From contig NZ_SSOB01000012.1 in assembly GCF_004801405.1 (NCBI RefSeq), positions 1-64,000 of the forward strand: a stretch of DNA of 64,000 nt, written 5' to 3'. The translations under genes and the position numbers were made by a program. The notes below the pieces were generated by a model. That model saw only the letters and a list, made by a program, of their open reading frames with translations. It was not told where the DNA came from and did not search any database. This stretch comes from Cohnella fermenti. GTDB taxonomy: Bacteria; Bacillota; Bacilli; Paenibacillales; Paenibacillaceae. Shown here piece after piece: positions 1 through 8,307 of the stretch (position 1 is its first letter; each line of letters opens with the position of its first letter).

Positions 1-98
1 ACGTAAGACCCCTGGAAGAACACCAGGTAGATAGGCTCGGGGTGGAAGCGCGGCAACGTGTGGAGCTGACGAGTACTAATCGGTCGAGGGCTTATCCT
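1..98 (+). rRNA. 23S ribosomal RNA, 3' end (partial)
   Basis: The first bases match the conserved 3' terminal region of bacterial 23S rRNA, including GAGTACTAATCGGTCGAGG just before the end. Only the last roughly 100 nt are inside the window. The 3' boundary is estimated by comparison with Bacillus-type 23S ends and could be off by a few bases. A 5S gene follows about 157 nt downstream, with no tRNA visible in the spacer, so this is the end of an rrn operon read rightward. Confidence 0.93.
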
Positions 99-255
99 AA
101 GAGCAGACGCAAGGCAGGAAGAAGATGCTGAATACACGCTAACTCGTTTCGTATCCGGTTATCAAGGCGCAAGCTTTGAACAAATCGCTACGGCTGCACC
201 GCACGACTTCGTCATGCTGCCTGCAACCTAGCGTGCCGACGACTTCGTCGCGGCG

Positions 256-373
256 GTTTGGTGATGATGGCAGAGGGGTTCCACGCGTACCCATCTCGAA
301 CACGACCGTTAAGTCCTCTAACGCCGATGGTACTTGGACCGCAGGGTCCTGGGAGAGTAGGAAGTTGCCAAGC
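256..373 (+). rRNA. rrf: 5S ribosomal RNA
   Basis: Complete 5S rRNA of 118 nt. It starts GTTTGGTGATGATGGC and ends GTTGCCAAGC, which pair to form helix I. The internal CCCATCTCGAACACGACCGT and the GTACTTGGACCGCAGGGTCC block are the standard Firmicutes 5S landmarks. It lies downstream of the 23S end and upstream of an intrinsic terminator, as expected for the last gene of an rrn operon. Confidence 0.97.
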
Positions 374-410
374 CGATGAGCAAGACTGTTTCGAATAGCA
401 AGAAGCCGAA

Positions 411-433
411 GAGCATCCGCGAGGGTGCTTTTT
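411..433 (+). terminator. rrn operon intrinsic terminator
   Basis: Hairpin GCATCC-GCGA-GGGTGC (413-428) followed by five T residues, 38 nt after the 5S 3' end. Standard position and form for the rrn operon terminator. Confidence 0.8.
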
Positions 434-496
434 GCGTTATGTTGCGCGTGATGCCCCCTGTGCCTGATCTGCGCGTGCTGGACCACGAAGAGGCAG

Positions 497-681
497 AATG
501 TTGCGATACAACAACATTTTGCCCGCCAAACAGCTCCATTCTGGCGAAATGATGCAAAAAGTCAACATTACCAACGATTTCTCCAAAAAAAGAGGGAATC
601 CGGCCCAAAATGTTGACTATCCGCATCATTTTGTACGTTGGAGGGTGCTATTTCGTAAAAATGTTGCTAATCCGCAACACT
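497..681 (+). repeat. Four-box palindrome element, AATGTTG-N8-CAACATT type
   Basis: Four imperfect palindromic boxes of the form AATGTTG-N8-CAACATT start at 497, 548, 609 and 660. The first is perfect, each of the others has one arm mismatch, and all have exactly 8 nt between arms. The pitch is 51, 61 and 51 nt. The linker before the third box (ATCCGGCCCAAAATGT) is nearly the same as a linker in the TATGTGAAAAATCACATA elements elsewhere in the window (for example near 55120), so the two are probably related. The last box abuts the truncated end of the IS66 remnant, whose open frame runs into it. No coding role is evident. Confidence 0.6.
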
Positions 682-689
682 TTGCTGGC

Positions 690-1681
690 TGCCCTCGCCA
701 GTCGCCAAAGAAACGAGAGAATCGCCTCTTTGTGAAGCGTGAAGCGTTCGCCCAGACTCCCTGCCGTGCCCTTCTTTCGCTTCCCTCTCGTTGGGATCGG
801 CGCGCTCTCCTCCTCCAAGGCCCATTCCTGTTCTCCCTCTCGGAGGATGGCATCGTAGCGGTCTTTGAAGGCTTGGATGACTTCCGGCTCGACGTTCTCC
901 TCCTTCTCGCGAGCGGCGAGGGCGGTCTTCCAGCCTTCACGAAGCAACTCCGCCATCCGCTCGGCCCACCGGTGGCCGCCATGCTTCACAATGCCCAGAC
1001 ACTCCCGCAGCAGATGCGCATTGCAAAGGGCATGCCTGGCCGCACGCAACGCTTTGAAGTAGGATTTCATGCAATCGTGCACGACCGTTCCTTCGTACTT
1101 CGGCAAGAACCCAATCGCCTTAAACGCCTCTTCGCCGCGCTTGCCGTGCACGCGAAGGTAGGTGTAGCCACGGTCGGAGCAGACGTGAACCCAGTTGAGT
1201 TTGCTGTCCACGCGGCACCCGGTCTCATCCGCATGCACCAAACCACCTCTTGCCGGCGCAACTTCTTCGCAATGGCGGTCTCGACCGGTTCGAGCACCTC
1301 ATAGGAGGTTTGCAGAAAGGAGAGCAAGGTGGCTTCGCTCGGCCGATACGTCGTCAGGTCTTCAAAGAGATCCGCCATCCGGCTGACCGGCAACATGTGA
1401 TACGCATGAAAATAGGCTGTCCACGCGGCGAAGCCAAGGCCGTATTGCGTAGGGGCTTTGATAGGCGGTGGAAAAGCAGCGACTTGCTTGCGTCCGCAGT
1501 GAGCGCAACAGCCCGTCTCCGCGCGGTGCTCGGTGGTCCATGTCCGAGGAAGGGGAATGTCAACTTCCTGACGTCGTTCGACCCCTTTATGCGTCGCATC
1601 CGCCAGCGAATGTCCGCAATCGGCGCATGTCGTCAGCTTGTGCACCACGATGTGATCGGGGTTCGCGACGAAGTTCCGTCA
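690..1681 (-). pseudogene. IS66-family transposase (TnpC) remnant, frameshifted and truncated
   Basis: Two overlapping minus-strand reading frames together make the middle of an IS66-type transposase. The upstream part (about 1681-1245) has the zinc-binding region with paired CxxC motifs (TTCADCGHSL, CCAHCG). The downstream part (1241-690) continues with VHADETGCRV and GYTYLRVHGKR, typical of the DDE core. A frameshift near 1241-1260 separates them. The 5' end is missing: the frame is closed by a stop just upstream of 1681. The conserved C-terminal block with the last catalytic acidic residue (the PFDNNxAE region) is also missing, because homology stops near 700 where the box repeat begins. 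No terminal inverted repeats or accessory tnpA/tnpB genes are visible. It is a dead insertion-sequence fragment, not an active element. Confidence 0.85.
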
Positions 1682-1756
1682 TAACTTCCTTCTACTTTGT
1701 CGGCTGTTGGAAGGGGAAATGTACCAGTTGATCCCAACATTCCAATAGGGGGAGTA

Positions 1757-1865
1757 GTAACGAAAAATCACATAAAACGTCGCGATTGCCTCGAATCCAC
1801 GCCAACGAATGTGAAAAATCATATAAAATCGAAAATTTCCTCGGACCCGGGGGCGGAAGGCGCGG
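1757..1865 (+). repeat. TATGTGAAAAATCACATA element, half copy A (boxes 3 and 4)
   Basis: Carries only the last two boxes of the four-box element, starting at 1757 (first bases degraded) and 1808, 51 nt apart, plus a GC-rich tail ending GGAAGGCGCGG. From 1761 to 1865 it differs by a single base (T at the CGTCGCG position) from 2094-2198, so it is a recent duplication of part of copy B. The gene-free stretch 1682-2278 consists of this half copy, a 38-bp near-duplication at 1879-1948 and copy B. Confidence 0.85.
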
Positions 1866-1983
1866 AGGAAGACGGATAGTGTGATGGCGGGCGAATGGCG
1901 TGGCGGGAGGAGGATCGTGTGATGGCGGGCGGATAGCGCGGCAGGTGGCGCTCGCCGAAGCTGCCCAACCCGATGGCTGCCGA

Positions 1984-2198
1984 TTTTATGTGAAAAATCA
2001 CATTCGCATTGTTCGAAAACGGGCAGTATGGGCGATTATATGTGAAAAATAGCATACATAGAGAAAATTCCGGGCCGAGGTGCTGGATCTATGCGAAAAA
2101 TCACATAAAACGCCGCGATTGCCTCGAATCCACGCCAACGAATGTGAAAAATCATATAAAATCGAAAATTTCCTCGGACCCGGGGGCGGAAGGCGCGG
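1984..2198 (+). repeat. TATGTGAAAAATCACATA four-box element, copy B
   Basis: Full element with boxes starting at 1987, 2039, 2090 and 2141 (pitch 52, 51, 51). Box 1 is a perfect TATGTGA-AAAA-TCACAT inverted repeat. The linkers contain ACGGGCA after box 1, GAGAAAATTCCGG after box 2 and ACGCCGCGATTGCC after box 3; related linkers recur in the copies near 24.0, 55.1 and 58.0 kb. It lies downstream of the 3' end of the leftward lacI gene. Function unknown. Confidence 0.88.
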
Positions 2199-2278
2199 CG
2201 GGAGGCGAGTAGTGCGGGAGGGGGAGAGTTCGGAGCAAATCCTGCACGAGTTGCTCGGATCGGTGCGGACCTCCCGGA

Positions 2279-3352
2279 TCAAGTGGGGCGAGTCGGAGCG
2301 ATTGCCAAGCTGGAGCGGCGCTCGACGAGGGCGGTATCGATGGCGACTTTGAAGCCGGTGCCCGGTGGCGAATCGTTCATCGAGGTCGCGAGGCGGATGG
2401 CGGCACGGACCAGCTTCTCCTTGTCCACGCGGACGGTCGTCAGCTCGGGGGAGACGATCACCGCTTCGGCGATGTCGTCGAAGCCGATGACGGATACTTG
2501 TTCGGGGACGCGGATTCCGAGCGTTGCCAGCGTCTTCATGGCGCAGATCGCGATAAAATCGCTCTCGCAGAACAGAGCCGAAGGGAGCGGCGTCCCTTCG
2601 GCCAGAAGCTCTTCGATCCGGGCGCGGAACGATTCCTGCACGGCGGGGACCATCGGATCGACGGAGAACTCGTGCCCGCTCGCGATCGTTATTCCTCCTT
2701 CGCGCATGGCTTCGTCCAAGCCTCGGCGGCGCGCGTCGAAGTTGGGAATGCGAACGTTGGACGCTACATAGCCGATGGAGGTATGGCCGGAGCGGCGCAG
2801 CCAAGTTCCGGCTTGGTACCCCCCGAGCACGTTGTTCGTATGCACGAACGGAATCGGCAGCGTCTCGAAGCAAGTGTCCAGGACGGTAAGCCTGGGCAGC
2901 CGCTCCGCGATGCGGGACAACGTCCGTCTATCGAGATTCGTCCCAAGCAGAATAACCGGCCGCTCCGCATGAGCCTCCGCGATGGTCCGGAGATTGTCTT
3001 CGAAGCGCTCCATGTCGATGGACGAGATGAGCAGGGAGAAGCCGCCGGACCGGGAGCCCTGCTCCAGGAAGTGAATCAATTCGCGGAAAAAAGGCTGTCG
3101 ATCATAATGGGAAGTCACGATGCCGGAGTTGGCGATAACCAGAAAAAGCAATGTCGTCGCTGCACGTTCGGCAACCGCCTCCGCAACCGAATCCTGCGCT
3201 TGAGCTCTCGTCCTCGGCTTGTAGCCCGCTTGAGCGGCGATGCTCAGAATTCGCTCCCGCGTCTCGTCCCCGATGCCCGGCTTGCCGCTGAAGGCCAGAG
3301 ATACGGCCGACTTGGACACGCCGGCCAACCTCGCGATATCTTCCATCTTCAT
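2279..3352 (-). CDS. LacI-family transcriptional regulator
   Basis: A 357-residue repressor-type regulator. The N terminus MKMEDIARLAGVSKSAVSLA is the LacI helix-turn-helix and hinge (residues about 2-55); the rest is a periplasmic-binding-protein-like effector domain, recognisable from VIGFDDIAEAVIVSPELTTV near the C terminus. The start at 3352 has a GAGGAG ribosome site (3361-3366) 8 nt upstream. It is divergent from the GH78 rhamnosidase gene, and the 250-bp shared region carries three copies of a TTTAGTT-type box, one near its own ribosome site, so autoregulation and control of the rightward glycan operon are likely. The effector is probably a sugar released by the pathway; this is inferred from position. 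Confidence 0.92.
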   Translation of the reverse strand: MKMEDIARLAGVSKSAVSLAFSGKPGIGDETRERILSIAAQAGYKPRTRAQAQDSVAEAVAERAATTLLFLVIANSGIVTSHYDRQPFFRELIHFLEQGSRSGGFSLLISSIDMERFEDNLRTIAEAHAERPVILLGTNLDRRTLSRIAERLPRLTVLDTCFETLPIPFVHTNNVLGGYQAGTWLRRSGHTSIGYVASNVRIPNFDARRRGLDEAMREGGITIASGHEFSVDPMVPAVQESFRARIEELLAEGTPLPSALFCESDFIAICAMKTLATLGIRVPEQVSVIGFDDIAEAVIVSPELTTVRVDKEKLVRAAIRLATSMNDSPPGTGFKVAIDTALVERRSSLAIAPTRPT

Positions 3353-3370
3353 GACGGTTGCTCCTCAACA

Positions 3371-3558
3371 ATTGTTAAGTTTAGTTTACAAAATGAAATA
3401 GTTTGCCGCAAGAGTTCACACGGAATTTTAGTTAAGTTTAGTTGCCAAGCAAAAGAAACCGCTTCAAAACAACTATTGACGCTTCTTACGAGCGATGATA
3501 GGATGATTTTGAGCTGAGAAGCTAAATGGAGAACTGGAATTAACTAAACAAAACTAAA
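3371..3558. promoter_or_regulatory. Three operator-like boxes, TTTAGTT-N3-TTTAGTT type
   Basis: Related 17-nt sites occur at 3371-3387 (plus strand), 3427-3443 (plus) and 3542-3558 (minus). The last two are direct repeats of TTTAGTT separated by 3 nt; the first is a weaker match. All three contain GTTWWGTTTAGTT. They sit by the lacI ribosome site, upstream of the -35 and downstream of the transcription start of the rightward promoter, a layout that would allow looping repression. A cre-like AGAAACCGCTTCAA at 3454-3467 just upstream of the -35 may add CcpA control. Assignment to the adjacent LacI protein is inference. Confidence 0.6.
3476..3504 (+). promoter_or_regulatory. SigA-type promoter for the glycan operon
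   Basis: TTGACG at 3476-3481, a 17-nt spacer and TAGGAT at 3499-3504, about 96 nt before the rhamnosidase start. The same hexamers with the same spacing occur at 21679-21707 ahead of the BMP/Rieske pair, which suggests a shared promoter class. Confidence 0.65.
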
Positions 3559-3599
3559 CGAAAGTTGTTCAGATGAGATATTCATTGGAGGGAACCCGC

Positions 3600-6245
3600 A
3601 TGGAATGGCAAGTCATCGACGGACGAACGGAATACATGACCAACCCGCTGGGATTGGACGAGAGAGCTCCGCGTTTCTTCTGGAAGCTGCGCTCGGACGA
3701 ACGCAATGCCGCGCAATCCGCCTACCGGATTCTGGTCGCCTCGACGCCGGAAGCGCTCGACCGGGACGAGGGCGACATGTGGGACAGCGGCGAGGTCGAG
3801 TCCGACCGGACAACTCACATTGTGTACGAGGGCAAGCCGCTTCAATCGGAAGGACAATACTTCTGGAAGGTTCGCTCCCGGAACAACGGCGGCATCATAT
3901 CCGCTTGGAGCGACACGTACTTCTGGACGATGGGGCTTCTCTCCCGTCAGGAATGGAAGGGTTCCTGGATCGGACGCCGAGCGGAGCCGAACGCGGAGCT
4001 CCAGCCGTCTCCGTATGTGCGCAAGGAGTTCGAGGCGCGCAGCGGCATTCGCCGGGCGACGGCTTACGCGACGGCGCTCGGTCTCTATGAGCTGCACGTC
4101 AACGGCCGCACGGTCGGCGAGCGGTTCGCGCCGGGCTTCACCGATTACGATAAGCGCGTGCAGACGCAGGCCTATGACGTCACGCCGTGGCTAACGGAAG
4201 GGGCCAACGCCATCGGAGGCATCCTCGGCGACGGATGGTATTCGGGAACGGTCGGATTTCTGGGCAATCACGTGTATGGGGAACGACCTTTTTTCCTCCT
4301 CCAATTAAATATCGAATACGAGGACGGAACGCGCGAGTCCATCGCGACCGACGCGAGCTGGCGCATCGCCAAGGGGCCGATCGTCTACTCCGACATGATC
4401 AAGGGAGAGACGTACGATGCCCGGCTGGAGCTGACCGGGTGGGACCTGCCGGGCTATGACGACTCGGGCTGGGAGCAGCCGGACGTGCGAGCGGGCTACA
4501 ACGGCCTGCTGACGGCGATGATGGAGCCGCCCGTTCGCGTCACCCAGACGCTGAAGCCGATCTCGATCCGCCGGACGGAGCAAGGCACTTTTATTTATGA
4601 CATGGGGCAAAATATGGTCGGGTGGACGGAGATCAAGGTGAGAGGAGCGAGGGGGGCCAAGGTGACGGCAAGCCATGCCGAGATGCTGAATCCGGACGGC
4701 TCGCTGTACCTGGACAACCTGCGCGTCGCCGTTCAGCAGGATCATTACATTCTGAAGGGGGACGGAGAAGAGCGGTACGAGCCGCGCTTCACGTTCCACG
4801 GCTACCGCTACGTCGAGCTGATCGGGTATCCGGGCGAACCGGATCTGGACACGATTGTCGGCAAGGTTGTTCATTCCGACACGAAGCCGACGGGAAGCCT
4901 GCGGACGTCCGACCCGATGGTGAACCAATTGATCTCGAACATCTCTTGGGGGCAGAGGGGCAACTTCCTGTCGGTGCCGACCGATTGCCCGCAGCGGGAC
5001 GAGCGGCTGGGCTGGACGGGGGACGCGCAGATTTTTGCCCGGACGGCGTCGTACAACATGGACGTCTCGCGGTTCTTCGCGAAGTTCATGTTGGACATGA
5101 TCGACTGCCAGCAGCCGTCGGGCGCGTTCACCGATGTGGCTCCGGACGCAGGCTGGATTCGGCACAAAATGTGGAACACAAGGCTGAACTGGTTCGCGCC
5201 GGACAACGCCGGCTGGGGCGACGCGGGGGTCGTGATTCCGTGGACGCTGTACCTGATGTACGGGGATACGCGCATTCTGGACACCCATTACGGAGCGATG
5301 GTCCGCTGGGTCGAATATCTGCGCACGAACAGCGAAGGGCTGATCCGTCCCGCTTACGCGAACTACGGCGACTGGCTGTCGATCGAAGCGGACACGCCGA
5401 ACGAGGTGCTGGCGACGGCCTACTTCGCTTACAGCGCCCAATTGCTGAGCCGCATCGCAGGGGCGCTCGGCAAGCGCGAAGATGAAGCGGCGTATTCGCG
5501 GCTGCACGAGGACATCGCGGCCGCCTTCCGCCGGGAGTTCGTCTCGGAGGACGGACGCATCCAAGGCGGCACGCAGACGGTGTACGTGCTCGCCTTGCAA
5601 TTCGGCCTGCTGACCGACGAGCTGCGGAAGCTGGCGGTCGGCCATCTTGCGGCCGATATCGAGTCCCGCGGCGGCCGCTTGTCGACCGGCTTCCTCGGCG
5701 TGGGCTACCTGCTTCCGGCGTTGACCGACAACGGAAGGCTGGACGTTGCGTACGGCCTGCTTACGCAAGAGGAGTTCCCTTCGTGGATGTACTCGATTAA
5801 ACACGGAGCGACGACGATCTGGGAACGGTGGGACGGCTGGACCGAGCATGGCGGCTTCCAGACGCCGTCGATGAACTCGTTCAACCATTATTCCCTCGGT
5901 TCGGTCGGCGAATGGATGTACCGCTATCTGGGAGGCATCGAAGCCGATCCGCAGGCTCCCGGCTTCCGCCGGGCGATTGTTCAGCCCCGCCCGGGCGGCC
6001 GGATCACGTCGGCGGACGCCTCCTACGAATCGCTCCATGGCCGGTACGAATCGTCCTGGACGCTGGAGGCGGACGGCACGTTTAAGCTTCGCGTCACGGT
6101 GCCGGCGAACGCGGCCGCAACCGTGCACGTTCCGGGCAGCCGCATTGTCCTCGATGGGCGGCCCGCGCAGGAGGGGACGACGAGCTTCGAGCTCGGCTCG
6201 GGCTCGTACGAGTTCGAGAGCAGGTTCTCGTCAAACTGGGAATAA
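3600..6245 (+). CDS. Alpha-L-rhamnosidase (GH78)
   Basis: An 881-residue GH78 enzyme that releases terminal alpha-L-rhamnose from plant glycans or glycosides. The order is the family one: an N-terminal fibronectin-like domain, beta-sandwich domains, then an (alpha/alpha)6 barrel. The catalytic region has DCPQRDERLGWTGDAQ (D462, D467, E468), and the later TIWERWDGW holds E742, the expected second acidic site. There is no signal peptide, so it probably acts inside the cell on imported oligosaccharides. The ATG at 3600 is chosen over an in-frame ATG at 3573 because GGAGGG (3587-3592) lies 7 nt upstream of it. It is first in a long rightward operon with transporter, regulator and other glycosidase genes. 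The exact linkage is not determined by sequence. Confidence 0.93.
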   Translation: MEWQVIDGRTEYMTNPLGLDERAPRFFWKLRSDERNAAQSAYRILVASTPEALDRDEGDMWDSGEVESDRTTHIVYEGKPLQSEGQYFWKVRSRNNGGIISAWSDTYFWTMGLLSRQEWKGSWIGRRAEPNAELQPSPYVRKEFEARSGIRRATAYATALGLYELHVNGRTVGERFAPGFTDYDKRVQTQAYDVTPWLTEGANAIGGILGDGWYSGTVGFLGNHVYGERPFFLLQLNIEYEDGTRESIATDASWRIAKGPIVYSDMIKGETYDARLELTGWDLPGYDDSGWEQPDVRAGYNGLLTAMMEPPVRVTQTLKPISIRRTEQGTFIYDMGQNMVGWTEIKVRGARGAKVTASHAEMLNPDGSLYLDNLRVAVQQDHYILKGDGEERYEPRFTFHGYRYVELIGYPGEPDLDTIVGKVVHSDTKPTGSLRTSDPMVNQLISNISWGQRGNFLSVPTDCPQRDERLGWTGDAQIFARTASYNMDVSRFFAKFMLDMIDCQQPSGAFTDVAPDAGWIRHKMWNTRLNWFAPDNAGWGDAGVVIPWTLYLMYGDTRILDTHYGAMVRWVEYLRTNSEGLIRPAYANYGDWLSIEADTPNEVLATAYFAYSAQLLSRIAGALGKREDEAAYSRLHEDIAAAFRREFVSEDGRIQGGTQTVYVLALQFGLLTDELRKLAVGHLAADIESRGGRLSTGFLGVGYLLPALTDNGRLDVAYGLLTQEEFPSWMYSIKHGATTIWERWDGWTEHGGFQTPSMNSFNHYSLGSVGEWMYRYLGGIEADPQAPGFRRAIVQPRPGGRITSADASYESLHGRYESSWTLEADGTFKLRVTVPANAAATVHVPGSRIVLDGRPAQEGTTSFELGSGSYEFESRFSSNWE

Positions 6246-6266
6246 CAGCCTTGTCCGCCCTGCCTC

Positions 6267-6296
6267 TTGAAGCTTAATCCTTGAGAATGATATAAA
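6267..6296 (+). promoter_or_regulatory. Possible internal SigA promoter
   Basis: TTGAAG (6267-6272), an 18-nt spacer and TATAAA (6291-6296) in the 112-nt gap between the rhamnosidase and the sensor kinase. It would allow separate transcription of the two-component and transport genes. Confidence 0.45.
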
Positions 6297-6357
6297 GAGA
6301 TAAGGAATGATTGCGGTTACAAGACAACCGAGAGCAGATTCGTACGGAGAGGGAGCC

Positions 6358-8223
6358 ATGCCAATGGGAACGAACGCCGGTCGATGGATAGTCGGGAGGG
6401 TTCGTTCCTGGTTCTCGCAGATCCGGACGACTCTGCTCTTCAGTTATTTTATTGTTATTCTGCTGTGTATCGCGCTCGTCGGCACGGCTTCCTTCTACAT
6501 CTCCTACGAGACGATGGCGGAGCGGATCGAATCGGCCGGCTCGCAGATCGTCGACCAGATCCGCAACAACGTGGACAACGACTTCCGCAGCAAGCGCAAC
6601 CTGCTGCTCGCCCCCTATTACGACCAAGAATACATCGACGGCATCAACGCCTATGCCGAGATGAGCGCGGAGCAGAAGTTCCTCTTCCGCCAGGATCTCG
6701 AGAACCTCTACCTGAAGAGCTTCAACGCCACTCCGATCCGGGGCTTCAACCGGTTCCAGATCTATTACAGCACCGGCGAATTGCTCGGCGCGTCCGACGA
6801 CATCAAGCCGTGGTCCGAAGCGAAGGTCCGCCTCTCCGACTGGTTCCTGCGCACGATAGCCGCCGACGGCGGGGTGACCTTCATGGGCCGCAACGACGGC
6901 GACGGCGTCGTGGACGCGGACAACACGGCCTATTCCTCGTCCATCCTGATTCGGGACTTCTCCAACCCCGAGCGATTTATCGTTGTCCGCGTCGAGTACA
7001 GCGACGAGCTGTTTCGCACGATCGGACAGAGCGACGACCTGTCGGCCGGCAGCTCAATCGTCGTCCTCGATTCGAACGACAAGCCGGTGTTCGCCACCGG
7101 AGACATGCCCGACAACGCGCCCGAATCCGAGCTTGTGGCGCGGGCGAACGGGGCGAAGGGCAAGTTCTGGTACCGCAGCGACGGCGAGGACAGCCTCGTC
7201 TCGTATACGAAGTCGGACTATTCCAATTGGAAGATCGTGCTTGTGATGCCGCGAAGCGAGATCTTCGGACCGCTTGACCGCATCAAGACGACCGTTCTTT
7301 ACACCGCCCTGGTCGCGTTCGCAGTTACGTTCCTGCTGTCGGTGATTTTCGGAAGAAGCATCACGAAGCCTATCCTTAACCTGTACAAGACGGTGAACCG
7401 ACTGAAGCGCGGCGACTTCTCCGAGAGGGTGGCGGTTGGGCCGAACAACGAGATCGGGCGCATCGCCATGAACTTCAACGCCATGCAGGACGAGCTGCAG
7501 ACGCTGATCGAGACGAAGTACGTCAACCAGATCAAGCTGCAGGAGGTCGAGCTCAAGATGCTCTATTCGCAGATCAATCCTCACTTCCTGTACAACACGC
7601 TCGACAGCATCCGCGCCATGGCGGACTACTACAAGGTCGGCGACATCGGCGAGATGGCGCAGGCGCTCGCGGACATGTTCCGCTACAACACGAGGAACCG
7701 CGACGAGGTCGTCACGCTGCAGGAGGAGCTGGAGCAGATCGAAGCCTATATGAAGATCCAGCGGGTCCGCTTCGACGACAAAATCGCCTTCGAGACGAGC
7801 ATCGAGGAGGAGCTTTATGCCTTCCCGGTGCTCAAGATGACGCTGCAGCCGCTCGTCGAGAATGCCGTCTTCCACGGGATCGAGCGCAAGCGGGGGAAGG
7901 GAACGATCCGCATTGCCGCCAGCCGGGAAGCGGACGGCGTGCATCTGTCCGTCGCGGACGACGGGGTCGGCATCTCCGAGACCCGATTAAACGAGCTTAG
8001 ATCAACGCTGAACTGGCGGCTCCATCGGGAGCAATGGCCGGATTCGGCGGCGGAGGGCGGCATCGGCGTGCGCAACGTCTATACGCGCTACGCGATCCGC
8101 TACGGAGAGCGCATGTCGCTGAGGATCGACAGCCGGAAGGGAGCCGGCACCCGGATCACGCTGCTGCTGCCGGACGAGGAGGAGGCCGAGCTGCCTTCCG
8201 CGAGGTCGGAATCTTCCACATAA
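6358..8223 (+). CDS. YesM-like sensor histidine kinase
   Basis: A 621-residue membrane sensor kinase. A transmembrane segment near residues 24-44, an extracellular sensor domain of about 270 residues and a second transmembrane segment near 313-335 are followed by a HAMP domain, then a HisKA_7TM/YesM-type kinase with INPHFLYNTL (phospho-acceptor H409), the N box PLVENAVFHG and the glycine boxes DDGVGI and GGIGVRNVY. The ATG at 6358 has GGAGAGGGAG just upstream. The likely partner is the response regulator at 11575, separated by the binding protein and permease genes. Such systems in Paenibacillaceae sense extracellular sugars or binding-protein complexes and induce the neighbouring transporter; the ligand here is unknown. 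Confidence 0.93.
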   Translation: MPMGTNAGRWIVGRVRSWFSQIRTTLLFSYFIVILLCIALVGTASFYISYETMAERIESAGSQIVDQIRNNVDNDFRSKRNLLLAPYYDQEYIDGINAYAEMSAEQKFLFRQDLENLYLKSFNATPIRGFNRFQIYYSTGELLGASDDIKPWSEAKVRLSDWFLRTIAADGGVTFMGRNDGDGVVDADNTAYSSSILIRDFSNPERFIVVRVEYSDELFRTIGQSDDLSAGSSIVVLDSNDKPVFATGDMPDNAPESELVARANGAKGKFWYRSDGEDSLVSYTKSDYSNWKIVLVMPRSEIFGPLDRIKTTVLYTALVAFAVTFLLSVIFGRSITKPILNLYKTVNRLKRGDFSERVAVGPNNEIGRIAMNFNAMQDELQTLIETKYVNQIKLQEVELKMLYSQINPHFLYNTLDSIRAMADYYKVGDIGEMAQALADMFRYNTRNRDEVVTLQEELEQIEAYMKIQRVRFDDKIAFETSIEEELYAFPVLKMTLQPLVENAVFHGIERKRGKGTIRIAASREADGVHLSVADDGVGISETRLNELRSTLNWRLHREQWPDSAAEGGIGVRNVYTRYAIRYGERMSLRIDSRKGAGTRITLLLPDEEEAELPSARSESST

Positions 8224-8249
8224 ACGGTCGTTTTCGTGAATGGGAGCGG

Positions 8250-8269
8250 GGAAAGCGCTTCCTTATAAT
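8250..8269 (+). promoter_or_regulatory. cre-like site overlapping a TATAAT -10
   Basis: GGAAAGCGCTTCCT (8249-8262) resembles the CcpA catabolite-response element and is directly followed by TATAAT (8264-8269). No good -35 is visible. It precedes the binding-protein gene, whose expression would then be subject to carbon catabolite control. Confidence 0.45.
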
Positions 8270-8307
8270 AAAGTTGTAAGCGATTACGACACAAAGGGGT
8301 TGCTCGA

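Noticed and set aside
99-255. Possible tRNA in the 23S-5S spacer
   Set aside because: No cloverleaf or CCA-adjacent acceptor stem can be folded in the spacer.
498-1304. Rightward open frame opposite the IS66 remnant
   Set aside because: Translation matches nothing recognisable and the minus strand has clear transposase motifs.
2225-2260. GAGCAA/TTGCTC hairpin as lacI terminator
   Set aside because: Short stem, long loop and no T run on the leftward strand.
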